Assembly (NCBI RefSeq): GCF_000374825.1
Contig: NZ_KB895380.1
Coordinates: forward strand, 248,001-312,000
Direction: 5' to 3'
Origin: Paenibacillus sanguinis 2301083 = DSM 16941
GTDB lineage: Bacteria; Bacillota; Bacilli; Paenibacillales; Paenibacillaceae
DNA: 64,000 nt
In this document: positions 1 to 8,534 of the stretch, in pieces
How positions within the stretch are numbered: position 1 is the first letter of the stretch
Layout of the letters: the number at the start of each line of letters is the position of its first letter
The notes under the pieces: generated by a model
What the model was told of the DNA's origin: nothing
The model's database searches: none
The model's input: only the letters and a program-made list of their open reading frames with translations
Position numbers and translations under genes: made by a program

Positions 1-620
1 ACACGAAGAGCGCTCCAAAAGAGCACTACGCCGAGGCCTACATAGAGTAAATACTGCTGATTATAGGTCCAATTGATGTGGAAATACTGGAACAGGTTAT
101 TTTCTAAAATATCCAATTGAAGTTCATTCATCAAAATGATATGCACCACAGGTAGAGCAATGAACCCGATGCCCAAGGCGAGGGCTGTCACCATCACAAC
201 AAAGAAAACAATACCTGTGACAAACCGGAGCAGGACAAGCAGGACATTTCTAGTAAATAATGCACCGTCAAACCCCTTTACCATACGCTTGAACCCATTT
301 TGCCCGGCTTCGGCCTGTGAATGTTGTGGAATTGAAGGAGGAGTCGGCAAGCCCAAGATATGTCGAATCACACCTTGCTCAAAATTTACCATCCCCTGAA
401 GCAGCTTAGCCACTCCAAAAAACATCGGTATTCCGATAAATATCGGTGTCAAAGCTACGGATAGAACCAGCCCCGTAATCGCGAGTGTCAAATAAATAAT
501 CCCCATCGGGAGAGACAGCAGAAAGTAAAGAATCGTCGCATAGGTTTTGGAGTTAAAAAGAGCCCAACTCACCTTCCCCATCTTGGCCATTGCAGGCGCT
601 TCTGTTGTTGCCTTCATCAT
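1..620 (-). CDS. Sensor-domain-containing membrane protein (C-terminus beyond window edge)
   Basis: The reverse strand is open from an ATG-ATG start at 620 to the left edge, giving about 206 residues. The start follows AAGGGAG at good spacing. The protein begins with a short polar stretch (KMGKVSWALFNSKTYATI), then a long hydrophobic region with two closely spaced membrane segments, a polar loop rich in Pro and Gln, and a third and fourth hydrophobic block. This layout and the opening fit the 'putative sensor' membrane domain often found in Bacillales, either alone or fused to a histidine kinase. Because the C-terminus is outside the window, a kinase fusion cannot be excluded. It is transcribed away from the rest of the window. 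Assignment is by overall resemblance only. Confidence 0.6.
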   Translation of the reverse strand, partial: MMKATTEAPAMAKMGKVSWALFNSKTYATILYFLLSLPMGIIYLTLAITGLVLSVALTPIFIGIPMFFGVAKLLQGMVNFEQGVIRHILGLPTPPSIPQHSQAEAGQNGFKRMVKGFDGALFTRNVLLVLLRFVTGIVFFVVMVTALALGIGFIALPVVHIILMNELQLDILENNLFQYFHINWTYNQQYLLYVGLGVVLFWSALR

Positions 621-853
621 CAAACACTCCCTTTAGCTCATAAAGTCACGCTCTAAGTTTATAAACCCATTATAACTACCTTAGTTACGTGACATAACCG
701 TCTTAAGAGGTGGCTGGGCCTAGACTTTGGGCTAGGATTGGGATTGTTCTCAGGTAGGGCCTCCTTCCCCGTAAGTCTCTTGCTCATGCTTCTGAGGGCT
801 GGGGGCAGCGGGTGAAGTCTGCTTACAAGTGTGCGTACAACTGCTGCTGCGCC

Positions 854-2335
854 CTACTTACTCACGACAATCTTGTAATCCTTCTCTAGATACTGATGAA
901 TTCGCTTGAAGTCGGCTTGGGTCAGCTCATCCAGGCGTCTGCCCTGTTTCAGCTCCCGACCCAGAATGATGCCGATTGTCTGACCCGCAAGAGCCGTCGT
1001 GGGCATGATTCGGGCACTGCCATAGGCCTTGATGGTTGCTCCGACATTCTTGCCTGCGACAAGTACATTGTCATACGATTTCAGCATGAAGGAACGCAGC
1101 GGAATCCCGTAGCGATCCGGCTTGCCATATTCGATCCCCTTCGTAACAACCCGTGTCGCCTGCAGGTCAACGGCATATCCACCGATCGTGACATTATCCC
1201 AGAACATCCGGCTCGACATCAGGTCATGGTAATCCAGCACGTATTTTGTCTCATATCGGTTGTAATCGCGAATGTATAAATATTCTGGAAGCTCGCCCAA
1301 TTTCGCTTTGGCAAACCCAGGAATGTTCTTCTGCAAGAATGCAAGGATATACGGCGCTTCCTTCTTCGCCTTGCTTACCGCGTTCTCTACCGATTTCGGA
1401 TTAGAAGGATCGACATCATACACGAGCAGGGCATTGATCACAACATCGCCGTCCTTCTGATACGTTGCATTGAGTCCCCGCAGCATAAACAGCTTGTCCT
1501 TCGGCTTGTATTTGTAAGTAATGTTGCTGAAGCCTGCGGCAAAATTCCAGTCCACATAGGTGTTAGCACCGTATTTCTTACGGACATTGGTCAACGGGTA
1601 ATCCTCCAGCACCGCTTGATGCAGCTTGCCCCAATTCACATTTTTAAAATTCATCATATATGTAGCAGCCATATAATCAGGCTTCTGCCCGGCATATATG
1701 CTTTCCATCCCCGGGATGCGTTTCTCTCCAAGCTTACTGCTAAGCGCGTTGAAGTCCGTATTCTCCACCCAGTAATCCGCCTCAACCGTAAACTGGCCGC
1801 CGAGTCTGTTCTTGTAGGTCAGTGACTTCATCGTCTTATCGCTGCCAACTCCCTGAGTCTTCACCGACTCAATGGTGATCCCGCTTTTCAGCGGAATGCC
1901 CTGAAGCAGCTTCTGATAAAACCGCTTAAATGAAGCCAGCTTGCGAACATCCCCTGCTTTATAATTGGCATACAGCGGCTTCAACGCCCCTTGAACCAGA
2001 CTACGCCCCTTATTATCATTAGGCTCGTCCAGCACGATCATCTGACCCTGAATCAGCTCCCCGCCCGGCTTGCTGCGCGGGTCAAGAATCAGCACATCCA
2101 GCCCCTGATCGCGGGCGGACTTGGTCAGCAGCACCCCCTGAAGCTCACTGCCGATAACCACCACATCATAATGAAGAACCCCACCACTGGAGGTTTTGGC
2201 CGAAGCAGCCTCCTTTGCCGCAGTCCCCCCCTTTGCTGCCAAAGAAATACCCGGTACCTGCACAAACAGCACCATCACCAGCAGCAACGCCATGTACCTT
2301 GAAAGCTTCTTCATGCCCATCAACGTCTGTTCCAC
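854..2335 (-). CDS. Secreted FAD-dependent oxidoreductase
   Basis: This 493-residue protein has an N-terminal signal peptide (Lys-Lys, a long hydrophobic core, then SLAAKGG), so it probably acts outside the membrane. Right after a Ser/Ala-rich linker comes a beta-alpha-beta dinucleotide fold opening YDVVVIGSELQG, followed by an acidic end of strand two (LILDPRSKPGGE) as in FAD_oxidored proteins. The usual GxGxxG is altered to GSELQG. The C-terminal part contains VLVAGKNVGAT and a GSARIMPTTALAGQTIG stretch, the typical second FAD-contact region of this superfamily, so FAD binding is still likely. Substrate unknown. The GTG at 2335 sits inside the AGGGAG motif, so the true start may be the ATG at 2320 or 2314. 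Confidence 0.7.
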   Translation of the reverse strand: MEQTLMGMKKLSRYMALLLVMVLFVQVPGISLAAKGGTAAKEAASAKTSSGGVLHYDVVVIGSELQGVLLTKSARDQGLDVLILDPRSKPGGELIQGQMIVLDEPNDNKGRSLVQGALKPLYANYKAGDVRKLASFKRFYQKLLQGIPLKSGITIESVKTQGVGSDKTMKSLTYKNRLGGQFTVEADYWVENTDFNALSSKLGEKRIPGMESIYAGQKPDYMAATYMMNFKNVNWGKLHQAVLEDYPLTNVRKKYGANTYVDWNFAAGFSNITYKYKPKDKLFMLRGLNATYQKDGDVVINALLVYDVDPSNPKSVENAVSKAKKEAPYILAFLQKNIPGFAKAKLGELPEYLYIRDYNRYETKYVLDYHDLMSSRMFWDNVTIGGYAVDLQATRVVTKGIEYGKPDRYGIPLRSFMLKSYDNVLVAGKNVGATIKAYGSARIMPTTALAGQTIGIILGRELKQGRRLDELTQADFKRIHQYLEKDYKIVVSK

Positions 2336-2454
2336 TCCCTATGTGTAATTAGTTCAACTGTATTATCGGTAGAAAAGGGGGAAATTAACAGGGGTGTTTG
2401 TGTGGAAAAAGGCGGCCGCCTAGAAGGGGGGGGCCACCGGGATGGCTATAGACA

Positions 2455-2806
2455 TCACTCAACATACACCTCAACTGCCATCCTTGCCCACAGCTGAAAT
2501 ACCATCAAATTTTTTAGCAGGCGACTATGATAAAATAATCGAACTATCCGTAGCTGATAGAGCTGTTTATGTATCGGGCACCTAACAGCCTTCTTTTTAC
2601 TTACAACCTGTTCAATCCATTTGTCTACAATTGGCATGGTAAGATACAGACAAGGCCGGAATCGACTCATATCCCGGCTCGTAATTATGTTGCAAAGCAT
2701 TATCGTCGCTGGAAATCACCTGACCATCCTGGGCAAATATAATCTGACCATATGTCATCTTGTTCTCATAGATAAACTTGCCTTCCCAGTTCCCTTTGAA
2801 CTCCAT
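2455..2806 (-). pseudogene. Possible degraded small gene in two frames
   Basis: On the reverse strand an ATG at 2806 opens 64 residues (EFKGNWEGKFIYENKMTYGQ...) with protein-like composition. A second overlapping frame continues from about 2700 to 2455. The two could be one reading frame broken by a frameshift near 2640. No family is recognised and the ribosome binding site is weak. The interval from 2336 to 2950 otherwise shows no convincing gene. It lies next to a truncated helicase gene, so decay is a reasonable reading, but chance ORFs are also possible. Confidence 0.22.
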
Positions 2807-2953
2807 CCACCCTCACACGGTGCTTTCATGTCCGACCCATATATTGGAAATCCATCATATCATCAACGATTGATCTGATCCAGTTCATCCAAGAAAGCCG
2901 GGCGATTAGCGTAACGCTGTCTCAAGCTGCTCATGATTTGCTCTACTGGTTGA

Positions 2954-3439
2954 AGAAAATGTAGCGAAGAGCGCAACACTCTGATTTTTGATGATTTGCT
3001 TACCTGCCTGGATGAAGGCCGCTCTCCATTGCTACTGGTTGAAAGAATTGCTCATGCTGAATATTTTGCAGAAAGACTACAGCCTTTTGCCAAAAATGTA
3101 ATTGTGTTAAAGGGTAGAATGGGCAAGAAGCAGCGTGAGGCTCTACGCGCTAAAATTGCTGCTATTCCGGATGATCAGGAGCGAGTAGTGATTGCTACCG
3201 GCAAGTTGATTGGCGAAGGTTTCGATGATGCTAGACTCGACACCCTTTTTCTGGTTCATCCTATCTCTTGGTCGGGCACTTTACAGCAATATGCTGGCCG
3301 CCTGCATCGCAGTCACGCAAATAAAGAAGAGGTGCAAATTTATGACTATGTTGACCTTCAGGTCCCTATATTGATGGCTATGTTCAAGAAAAGAGCGAAG
3401 GGCTATAGGAAAATGGGATATACGGGAGCGGAATTGTGA
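2954..3439 (+). pseudogene. C-terminal remnant of a superfamily II DEAD/DEAH helicase
   Basis: The frame is open from just after a stop at 2951 to 3439 and encodes only the second RecA-like domain of a helicase. It starts abruptly in the middle of conserved sequence (EERNTLIFDDLL...), then shows LLLVERIAHAEYF, VLKGRMG, VVIATGKLIGEGFDDARLDTLFL (helicase motif V region) and QYAGRLHR (motif VI with the arginine finger), ending with MFKKRAKGYRKMGY. No Walker A or DEAD motif exists upstream, so ATPase activity is not possible. The closest look-alikes I recall are the long helicase subunits with a nuclease or primase domain, such as those of TOTE-type conflict systems and other type I/III restriction-like helicases. 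The first possible start codon is TTG at 2996 without a clear ribosome binding site. Confidence 0.8.
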
Positions 3440-3460
3440 TGCGGTGACTATGAACCCAAA

Positions 3461-3502
3461 AAAACTACCTCAACAGAAGGCTCTGTTAATGGTAGTTTTT
3501 TC
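3461..3502 (+). terminator. Rho-independent terminator after helicase remnant
   Basis: AAAACTACC and GGTAGTTTT form the outer stem, with AACAGA/TCTGTT as an inner stem. It is followed by a T run, and A-rich on the other side, so it could work in both directions. Confidence 0.75.
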
Positions 3503-3719
3503 GCATACAAAAAATATAAACATTTTTTCAATCCACAGATATATTTATCTGACAGTTACTACTTAAGGATATTATAAGTGGCTCATAATAACAATATATC
3601 GAAATTAGAAATTCAATGTATATATTTTATTAATGCAATACACTGATAATTGTCACAGCAGAAATATATAGAGGCAAAGTATATTGGGCTTAGCAACTAA
3701 ATCGAATGGAGATGAAGTC

Positions 3720-4169
3720 ATGATCAATTATATCAATGAAAAACAAGGACCTGAATTTGATGAAAGTCAATTTGATTGGTTTTTACCTGGACCTCCAAAA
3801 CCTGTTCTTCTGCTGAATGTTTCTAAGGAAAGGGGAATTTATTTAAATAGTAAGCTCTGTGAATGTGTTCCTAAGCGAATCACTATAGCAATAAAGAAGG
3901 ATGGAGTAGAAATTCTATTGAAAGAGATGCCTGAGAAAGGATTCCAGGTCCTTAAAAACGGAAAAATTAAGGCTTCTGAGCTATTGGAAATAATCAGAAG
4001 ACGGGGAGTATCACTGCCAGCTAGTTATACTGTTGAAGAGAAGGAGAATCTGTGGTTTGCTAAATTAATTCCTACTATAACACCACTCCCCTCCAGAAAG
4101 ACCCCTAATAAACCAAGAAAAAATGGATTGCAAGACATGATTTCAAAGAAGGATCAGAATGATGGCTAA
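3720..4169 (+). CDS. Small protein of unknown function, upstream of sigma-like gene
   Basis: The 149-residue product starts at ATG 3720, preceded by GGAGATGAAGTC. An upstream in-frame start at 3684 has no binding site. The protein has a hydrophobic centre strand region (KPVLLLNVSKERGIYLNSKLCE), then VPKRITIAIKKDGVEILLKEMPEKG, a short helical part (KASELLEIIRRRGVSLPASY) and a basic tail rich in Lys/Pro. It looks like a small soluble protein, possibly with a DNA-binding or sigma-partner role, but I do not recognise a family. Its stop codon overlaps the start of the next gene by 11 bases, so the two are probably translated together. Base composition is AT-rich compared with the flanks. Confidence 0.6.
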   Translation: MINYINEKQGPEFDESQFDWFLPGPPKPVLLLNVSKERGIYLNSKLCECVPKRITIAIKKDGVEILLKEMPEKGFQVLKNGKIKASELLEIIRRRGVSLPASYTVEEKENLWFAKLIPTITPLPSRKTPNKPRKNGLQDMISKKDQNDG

Positions 4170-4692
4170 AATTACCGAGGCCGATGTAGTGAATCATTAT
4201 TTTCCTGTAATTGTTCAAGAATGCAGAAACTCTTATAAAGGTATAGAACATGAGGATCGAATTGCCGAAGGTGTTTTAGCACTTATTCACGCCATCCGTA
4301 CTTATAGTACGAAATACGGAGGATTTGAAAAGTATTTTATAATGCAATTTAAAATAATTATGGGCCGAAAGAACAAAGAAGCATGGGCGATGAAAAAAGC
4401 TGAATCTCATTTCTCGTTAGATGCTTCATCTCATTATAATGAATCTGGCCCAGGATTAGATTTTTTTAAATCTTTTTCAGATGATGCAACTATTGTTGAT
4501 GCAACTATTGTTGATGTGAACTATTTCATTGAAGGTTTGCCCTCAACAGAAAAGCAGATACTATTGCTGTTGTTAAATGGAGGAGAACTAGATGAAATTT
4601 CTAATGAATTGAGGATTCCCGTTCAGCAGATTCAGTCTTTAATAACACAACTCCAAAAAAAAGCAACCGAGTATTGGACTAGAGATGAATGA
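4159..4692 (+). CDS. Sigma-70-like RNA polymerase sigma factor (phage or SigO type)
   Basis: The 177-residue protein resembles a compact sigma factor. Residues about 25-75 (DRIAEGVLALIHAIRTYSTK..GFEKYFIMQFKIIMGRK) follow the pattern of sigma region 2. Residues about 125-170 (LPSTEKQILLLLLNGGELDEISNELRIPVQQIQSLI) follow region 4 with its helix-turn-helix. Region 3 is absent, as in ECF, SigO or phage Xpf-type factors. The centre contains a perfect tandem 15-bp duplication giving DATIVDATIVD. It begins inside the end of the preceding gene (ATG at 4159 or 4162, AAGGA upstream). AT-rich and isolated, it could be a remnant of a prophage or a mobile regulatory unit. Function is inferred from motif order only. 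Confidence 0.55.
   Translation: MMAKITEADVVNHYFPVIVQECRNSYKGIEHEDRIAEGVLALIHAIRTYSTKYGGFEKYFIMQFKIIMGRKNKEAWAMKKAESHFSLDASSHYNESGPGLDFFKSFSDDATIVDATIVDVNYFIEGLPSTEKQILLLLLNGGELDEISNELRIPVQQIQSLITQLQKKATEYWTRDE
4484..4513 (+). repeat. Perfect tandem 15-bp repeat inside the sigma-like gene
   Basis: GATGCAACTATTGTT occurs twice head to tail, adding DATIV to the protein in frame. It lies in the linker between the presumed regions 2 and 4, where length change is likely tolerated. Confidence 0.9.
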
Positions 4693-4883
4693 AGGAGGTG
4701 ATTTACAATTACTTGGTTTATTCAAATTTTTTCAGAACAAGGTTGTATTTTCTAATCACCCAAAAGCAGTACCTACCATCAATGAGAATCACTAGTTACT
4801 TCAACCCTACATCGCACGAGCCCAATGCAACATGCTATCATAGTATTTAACAACCATTATTTACAGGGCGAGGTGAGGCTGAC
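4689..4883 (+). other. Short intergenic stretch with an orphan strong ribosome binding site
   Basis: AAGGAGGTGATTTAC follows the sigma-like gene at once. One frame after it reads ITWFIQIFSEQG and then stops, which recalls the beginning of the tiny YvrJ/BhlA membrane proteins found beside SigO or phage sigma factors, but there is no ATG and the frame ends at once. A relic is possible; the evidence is thin. Confidence 0.2.
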
Positions 4884-5711
4884 ATGTTTGAATTTTGGAG
4901 GCGATTCTACCACGCATGGCTGGATTATCCTCTACAACAAGGGAGCTTCATCGGTCGTGGGAGATTTAAGGTACAATCGCAAATTGGTGTGGGCAGCTAC
5001 GGTATTACTTATCGTTGTGTAGATGAAATTACACAGCAGGTGGTTGCGGTCAAACAGGCCAAGCCAAGCAAGAAAAGCGTGGGACAAGCTATGCTGGCAT
5101 GGGAACGTGAAGTGCTTTCCAAAATGGATCACCTCTTCATCCCGGGTGTGCTTGATTATTTTCAAGAGAATCGTTCGTGGTGGTTAGTCACTGATTATGT
5201 CGAGGGTAGTACCGTAGAGGATTTAATTTTCCGTGACGGCTATGTGTTCAGCCAACAAGAAGTAGTCGAATGGACCCTCCAGCTGTTAAATCGAGTACAG
5301 CATGTTCATGCCAAGGGATTTGTTCATCTGGACCTGCGCATTCCTAATATCATCATTAAAGAGGGCGAGCTTTACCTCATTGATTTTGGACTTGCCCAAG
5401 CCTTAAACGATCTGCCCTCGGCAAACCATACTTCTATAGAAAAAACAGGCCCTGACAGCTCAAAGCCGCTAAAGCCTGCTACGATTCAATCCGATCTGTT
5501 CGATATCGGGCACTTTATGTTGTTCATGCTATATTCCCAATACACTCCTGAAGATGATCGTAAGGAGATGAGTTGGTCGCAGGAGCTCAACCTATCTCCC
5601 TCCCTGCAACAGGTGCTTCACAGATTGCTGGAGGAACAAGAGCCTTACCGTTGCTCCGACGATTTGATTGAAGATTTGAAGGATATGCTGGCCGGCTCAG
5701 AGCTCGGCTAA
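4884..5711 (+). CDS. Serine/threonine protein kinase
   Basis: The 275-residue protein has a Hanks-type kinase domain over nearly its full length. Visible are the glycine-rich loop IGVGSYG (34-40), the ATP-binding lysine in VAVKQ (Lys57), the catalytic loop HLDLRIPN (148-155, Asp150) and DFG (167-169). The catalytic loop has Leu and Arg where HRDLKxxN is usual: Asp and Asn are kept, but HRD is HLD and the Lys is Arg. There is no transmembrane segment or PASTA tail, so this is a cytoplasmic kinase, shorter than PrkC. ATG at 4884 follows GAGGTGAGG. Substrate unknown; the basic Ser-rich protein encoded just downstream on the other strand is an obvious but untested candidate. Confidence 0.85.
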   Translation: MFEFWRRFYHAWLDYPLQQGSFIGRGRFKVQSQIGVGSYGITYRCVDEITQQVVAVKQAKPSKKSVGQAMLAWEREVLSKMDHLFIPGVLDYFQENRSWWLVTDYVEGSTVEDLIFRDGYVFSQQEVVEWTLQLLNRVQHVHAKGFVHLDLRIPNIIIKEGELYLIDFGLAQALNDLPSANHTSIEKTGPDSSKPLKPATIQSDLFDIGHFMLFMLYSQYTPEDDRKEMSWSQELNLSPSLQQVLHRLLEEQEPYRCSDDLIEDLKDMLAGSELG

Positions 5712-5726
5712 ACTAAACCTTAGCTC

Positions 5727-5987
5727 TTAGCTAGAGCTGCCACGCCGATTTTTGTAGTATTTATGCCCCCGTGGATCTCTGCTATAACGGCGGTCTGAGG
5801 AAGAGTGACTGTAGATGGGTCTTCTGTCACTGCTGGAATAATGTCTTGGCATCCGGCGTCCTCTGTGATCAGATGAGCTATAGTGATATTGACGTCTCCC
5901 CCTGCCTCTGTGACTGCTGGAGTAACCGTGGCCCCGACCCGTTTCAGCAAGGGTGTGCTTGATTTTTGCGATTAATTTTCTGAACAT
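5727..5987 (-). CDS. Small basic Ser/Arg repeat protein
   Basis: The 86-residue protein starts at ATG 5987, preceded by AAAGGAGGATACTAATT, a much better start than the upstream in-frame ATG at 6071. Residues 1-18 (MFRKLIAKIKHTLAETGRG) could form an amphipathic helix. The rest is low-complexity: units like HYSSSD-HRGRR, HYSSSD-RR, HSSSDRR and a final RRGSSS, rich in Ser, Arg, His and Tyr. Each unit pairs a Ser cluster with adjacent Asp and Arg, as in many kinase target sites. It converges on the Ser/Thr kinase gene, with only 15 bp between their ends. No family is recognised; structure is probably disordered. Confidence 0.65.
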   Translation of the reverse strand: MFRKLIAKIKHTLAETGRGHGYSSSHRGRGRRQYHYSSSDHRGRRMPRHYSSSDRRPIYSHSSSDRRYSRDPRGHKYYKNRRGSSS

Positions 5988-6116
5988 AATTAGTATCCTC
6001 CTTTTGGATCGGTGATTGATAGATGGTTTGTACGTCCCTATTCCAAGAATATCAGCTATGCAAGCTTTCAATTCCTTGCAAGCTGATCATGGTGCACAAC
6101 AAAAAGACTGGAGCCA

Positions 6117-8534
6117 TCAACGGTCTCGATGAACTATATAACCCAAAATATGCTTTAAATAAACCGTACTTATATGGAATTGCTGCAGGGCTTCCATCGC
6201 CTCACAATAATGCTCCCACATTTCCCGCTCAGCCTGAGCTTCGCCCAAAATCGATACGAAGGTGGAGCTGTTATTGCGCCGATCCTGGCCGACGGGCTTA
6301 CCAAGCTCTCTCTCGCTACTCTGAGCATCCAACAGATCGTCTTTAATCTGAAAGGCAATACCGGCGTGATAAGCAAAGCGCTTGATTTTTTTCAGCTCTT
6401 CCTCCGTCGCCTTCGCTAAAATGGCCGGCATGACAAGCGAAGCTTCAAATGCAACCCCTGTCTTGAGAAAGCATAATTGGCGAAGCTGTTCCACAGTAAG
6501 CAGCTGTCCTCGCGATTTGAGGTCCATCCCCTGTCCGATACACATTTCCTCGGCTTTTTCGGCAGAATATCTCATCAATGATAGTACGGTGCTAGGGTCA
6601 AACTTTGTGAGCATGGCCTGCTCCTGCACCCCTTTTTGAATTAATAACAACGCACTTAGCTCCGCTGTCGCACTGTTATATTCCTCATGCAGCGTCATTC
6701 GACCTCGGCGTGTTGCCGCATTGTCCTGTGAAGGCAGATCATCAAAAATCAAGGATGCAGTATGCATATATTCCAGGGATTTCAGCAGCGGCATCATAGA
6801 TTCCTCCGACAGCCCATACGCCTTAACCCCCATCACCCAAGCAAGCATCGGCCGCAGTCGTTTGCCATCTCCTGCAAGACTATAGTTAGCTGCTGCTACC
6901 AGAGAGGTGGAGCCGCCGTTTGCCTTCTCTGTGCTGGCTTTAGCCAGAGGCAGCTCTTGGTTAAGTCTTTCCCTAACCTCGCTAGATAGACGCCAGAATT
7001 CTTCCTGCTGCACCCGATCAGAATTTATAGAGTTCAACAGTTCGTCTCTTAGAAGCTTATCGAAAAAATCTACATCTGATGCCGTTCGTACCAATCGCTG
7101 CAGCATGACATTGAACCTGGAGATCCGCTTGGTCAATAAGCCCATAATCTCCTGATACTTTTGAGCTCCAAGCCGAACACGCGCCCGCCTTAATCCGTTA
7201 ATGACACGGTCCAGAATGACTTCCCTCGTCTTGAAATCAGACTGGTACACATGATGGATCAGATGGAAAATAACGGCTAAATACATCTCAAAGGGATTTA
7301 CGATATCGTTCCTTTGCTGATGATGCTTCAAAAAATAGGTGTAGGGAGTAACCGCGCCATTTTTCAGGTCATCAAACATATCCGCAAAATCGTCGGCAAG
7401 CTGATTGTATATCCCGTAATAAAACGTTCGGTCATCAAAACCTTCATCCAAGGGGGCGCTAAGCACCGATCTTGCAATTAACCGCGAGCTGGCTGATTTC
7501 AAGATTACTGTGAGATACAATTGTTCATTGGTATAATCCGGATTACCCAGTTTTTTTCTGCGATCCCGATCCTGAGCTTCAAAAAATACATACGATTGCT
7601 CAAAGAAAATGTGCCGGGTGCTTGGGGACTGGTGCTTTTGAATATACAAGAAGGCCTCACTGAGCTCAGCATGAATGTAGGTCATAAGCTCCACTTGCTG
7701 ACCGCTCCATTCTTCCAGATCCGATACCGTTCCCGTCAAAAGCGCACTGCGAATAATATTGGAGTACCGCTCTTTTTCCTCCTCCGTAATCAAGGTTGAA
7801 TCAAGAATATCATCAATAAACGGGTAGGTCAGCCCATAATAATAACCCAGACGAATCGCATGATCGAGCCTGCAGCTCCGCTCTGCCCTTGGCAATTCCT
7901 CCTCCAAATCATCCAGTTCATCCATGACATGCAGCAACACACCGGCGATAATTTTAATCAACTTTCGTTGAGCCTGGGCTGGATTAAGCTCCTCCGGCAG
8001 CCGCGCATGGACCGTCTTTAGCTTGTGGCTCAGCCAGATAACCGTATCCTCGGTGCCTTCCTTCTGTCCCCAGCGATACCAGCCGCTCAAACTGACATAA
8101 GAAAGCTCAGCATCCTGCGAAGTCTCCAACGAACGAATCAATTGCTGCTTCACTTCGGCCACAGCACTACTGATCCGGACGCCCACCTTTGGATCAGCAA
8201 GCGTTTTGCCAAGATCACGCATATAAATGTAAGATAAACTGCGGTCTAAATAGACATCTAACTTTCCTTGTTTATTCAAATGATGGATATACTGCTTGTA
8301 GTGAAGGGAATCGCCTGGACTGCTTTTCTTGTGAAGATAAGGTAACCAGCGTGACATGAAAGGTACATGGCTTTTTTTCCAAACGGAAAAGTCTTCAGTC
8401 AGCCCAACCTCATAGCTCTTGTCCATGACATGATCATACAGCCTGCGAAAATAATCGGCTGCCTTTGACTCAGCCGCTTGGTAGGCCAATTCTGGCTGGT
8501 TCAAAAAATGATTTCCTTTTGCTTCCTGAAGCAT
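6117..8534 (-). CDS. Two-domain polyprenyl synthetase-family protein (805 residues)
   Basis: The C-terminal part (about residues 540-805) is a recognisable trans-isoprenyl diphosphate synthase: GDGKRLRPML, first Asp-rich motif DDLPSQD (598-604) followed by RRGR, GQGMDL, and second Asp-rich motif QIKDDLLDA (732-737) with GKPVGQD. This enzyme class joins isopentenyl diphosphate units to an allylic diphosphate using Mg. The first 500 residues are all helical-looking and carry their own acidic clusters (DELDDLEEE, FIDDILDS, QLADDFADMFDDL), suggesting a second, diverged isoprenoid-synthase-like fold. At 805 residues it is more than twice the usual 290-370. ATG at 8534 follows AGAAGGG. No terpene or quinone genes are adjacent, so the product is unknown. 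Confidence 0.8.
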   Translation of the reverse strand: MLQEAKGNHFLNQPELAYQAAESKAADYFRRLYDHVMDKSYEVGLTEDFSVWKKSHVPFMSRWLPYLHKKSSPGDSLHYKQYIHHLNKQGKLDVYLDRSLSYIYMRDLGKTLADPKVGVRISSAVAEVKQQLIRSLETSQDAELSYVSLSGWYRWGQKEGTEDTVIWLSHKLKTVHARLPEELNPAQAQRKLIKIIAGVLLHVMDELDDLEEELPRAERSCRLDHAIRLGYYYGLTYPFIDDILDSTLITEEEKERYSNIIRSALLTGTVSDLEEWSGQQVELMTYIHAELSEAFLYIQKHQSPSTRHIFFEQSYVFFEAQDRDRRKKLGNPDYTNEQLYLTVILKSASSRLIARSVLSAPLDEGFDDRTFYYGIYNQLADDFADMFDDLKNGAVTPYTYFLKHHQQRNDIVNPFEMYLAVIFHLIHHVYQSDFKTREVILDRVINGLRRARVRLGAQKYQEIMGLLTKRISRFNVMLQRLVRTASDVDFFDKLLRDELLNSINSDRVQQEEFWRLSSEVRERLNQELPLAKASTEKANGGSTSLVAAANYSLAGDGKRLRPMLAWVMGVKAYGLSEESMMPLLKSLEYMHTASLIFDDLPSQDNAATRRGRMTLHEEYNSATAELSALLLIQKGVQEQAMLTKFDPSTVLSLMRYSAEKAEEMCIGQGMDLKSRGQLLTVEQLRQLCFLKTGVAFEASLVMPAILAKATEEELKKIKRFAYHAGIAFQIKDDLLDAQSSERELGKPVGQDRRNNSSTFVSILGEAQAEREMWEHYCEAMEALQQFHISTVYLKHILGYIVHRDR

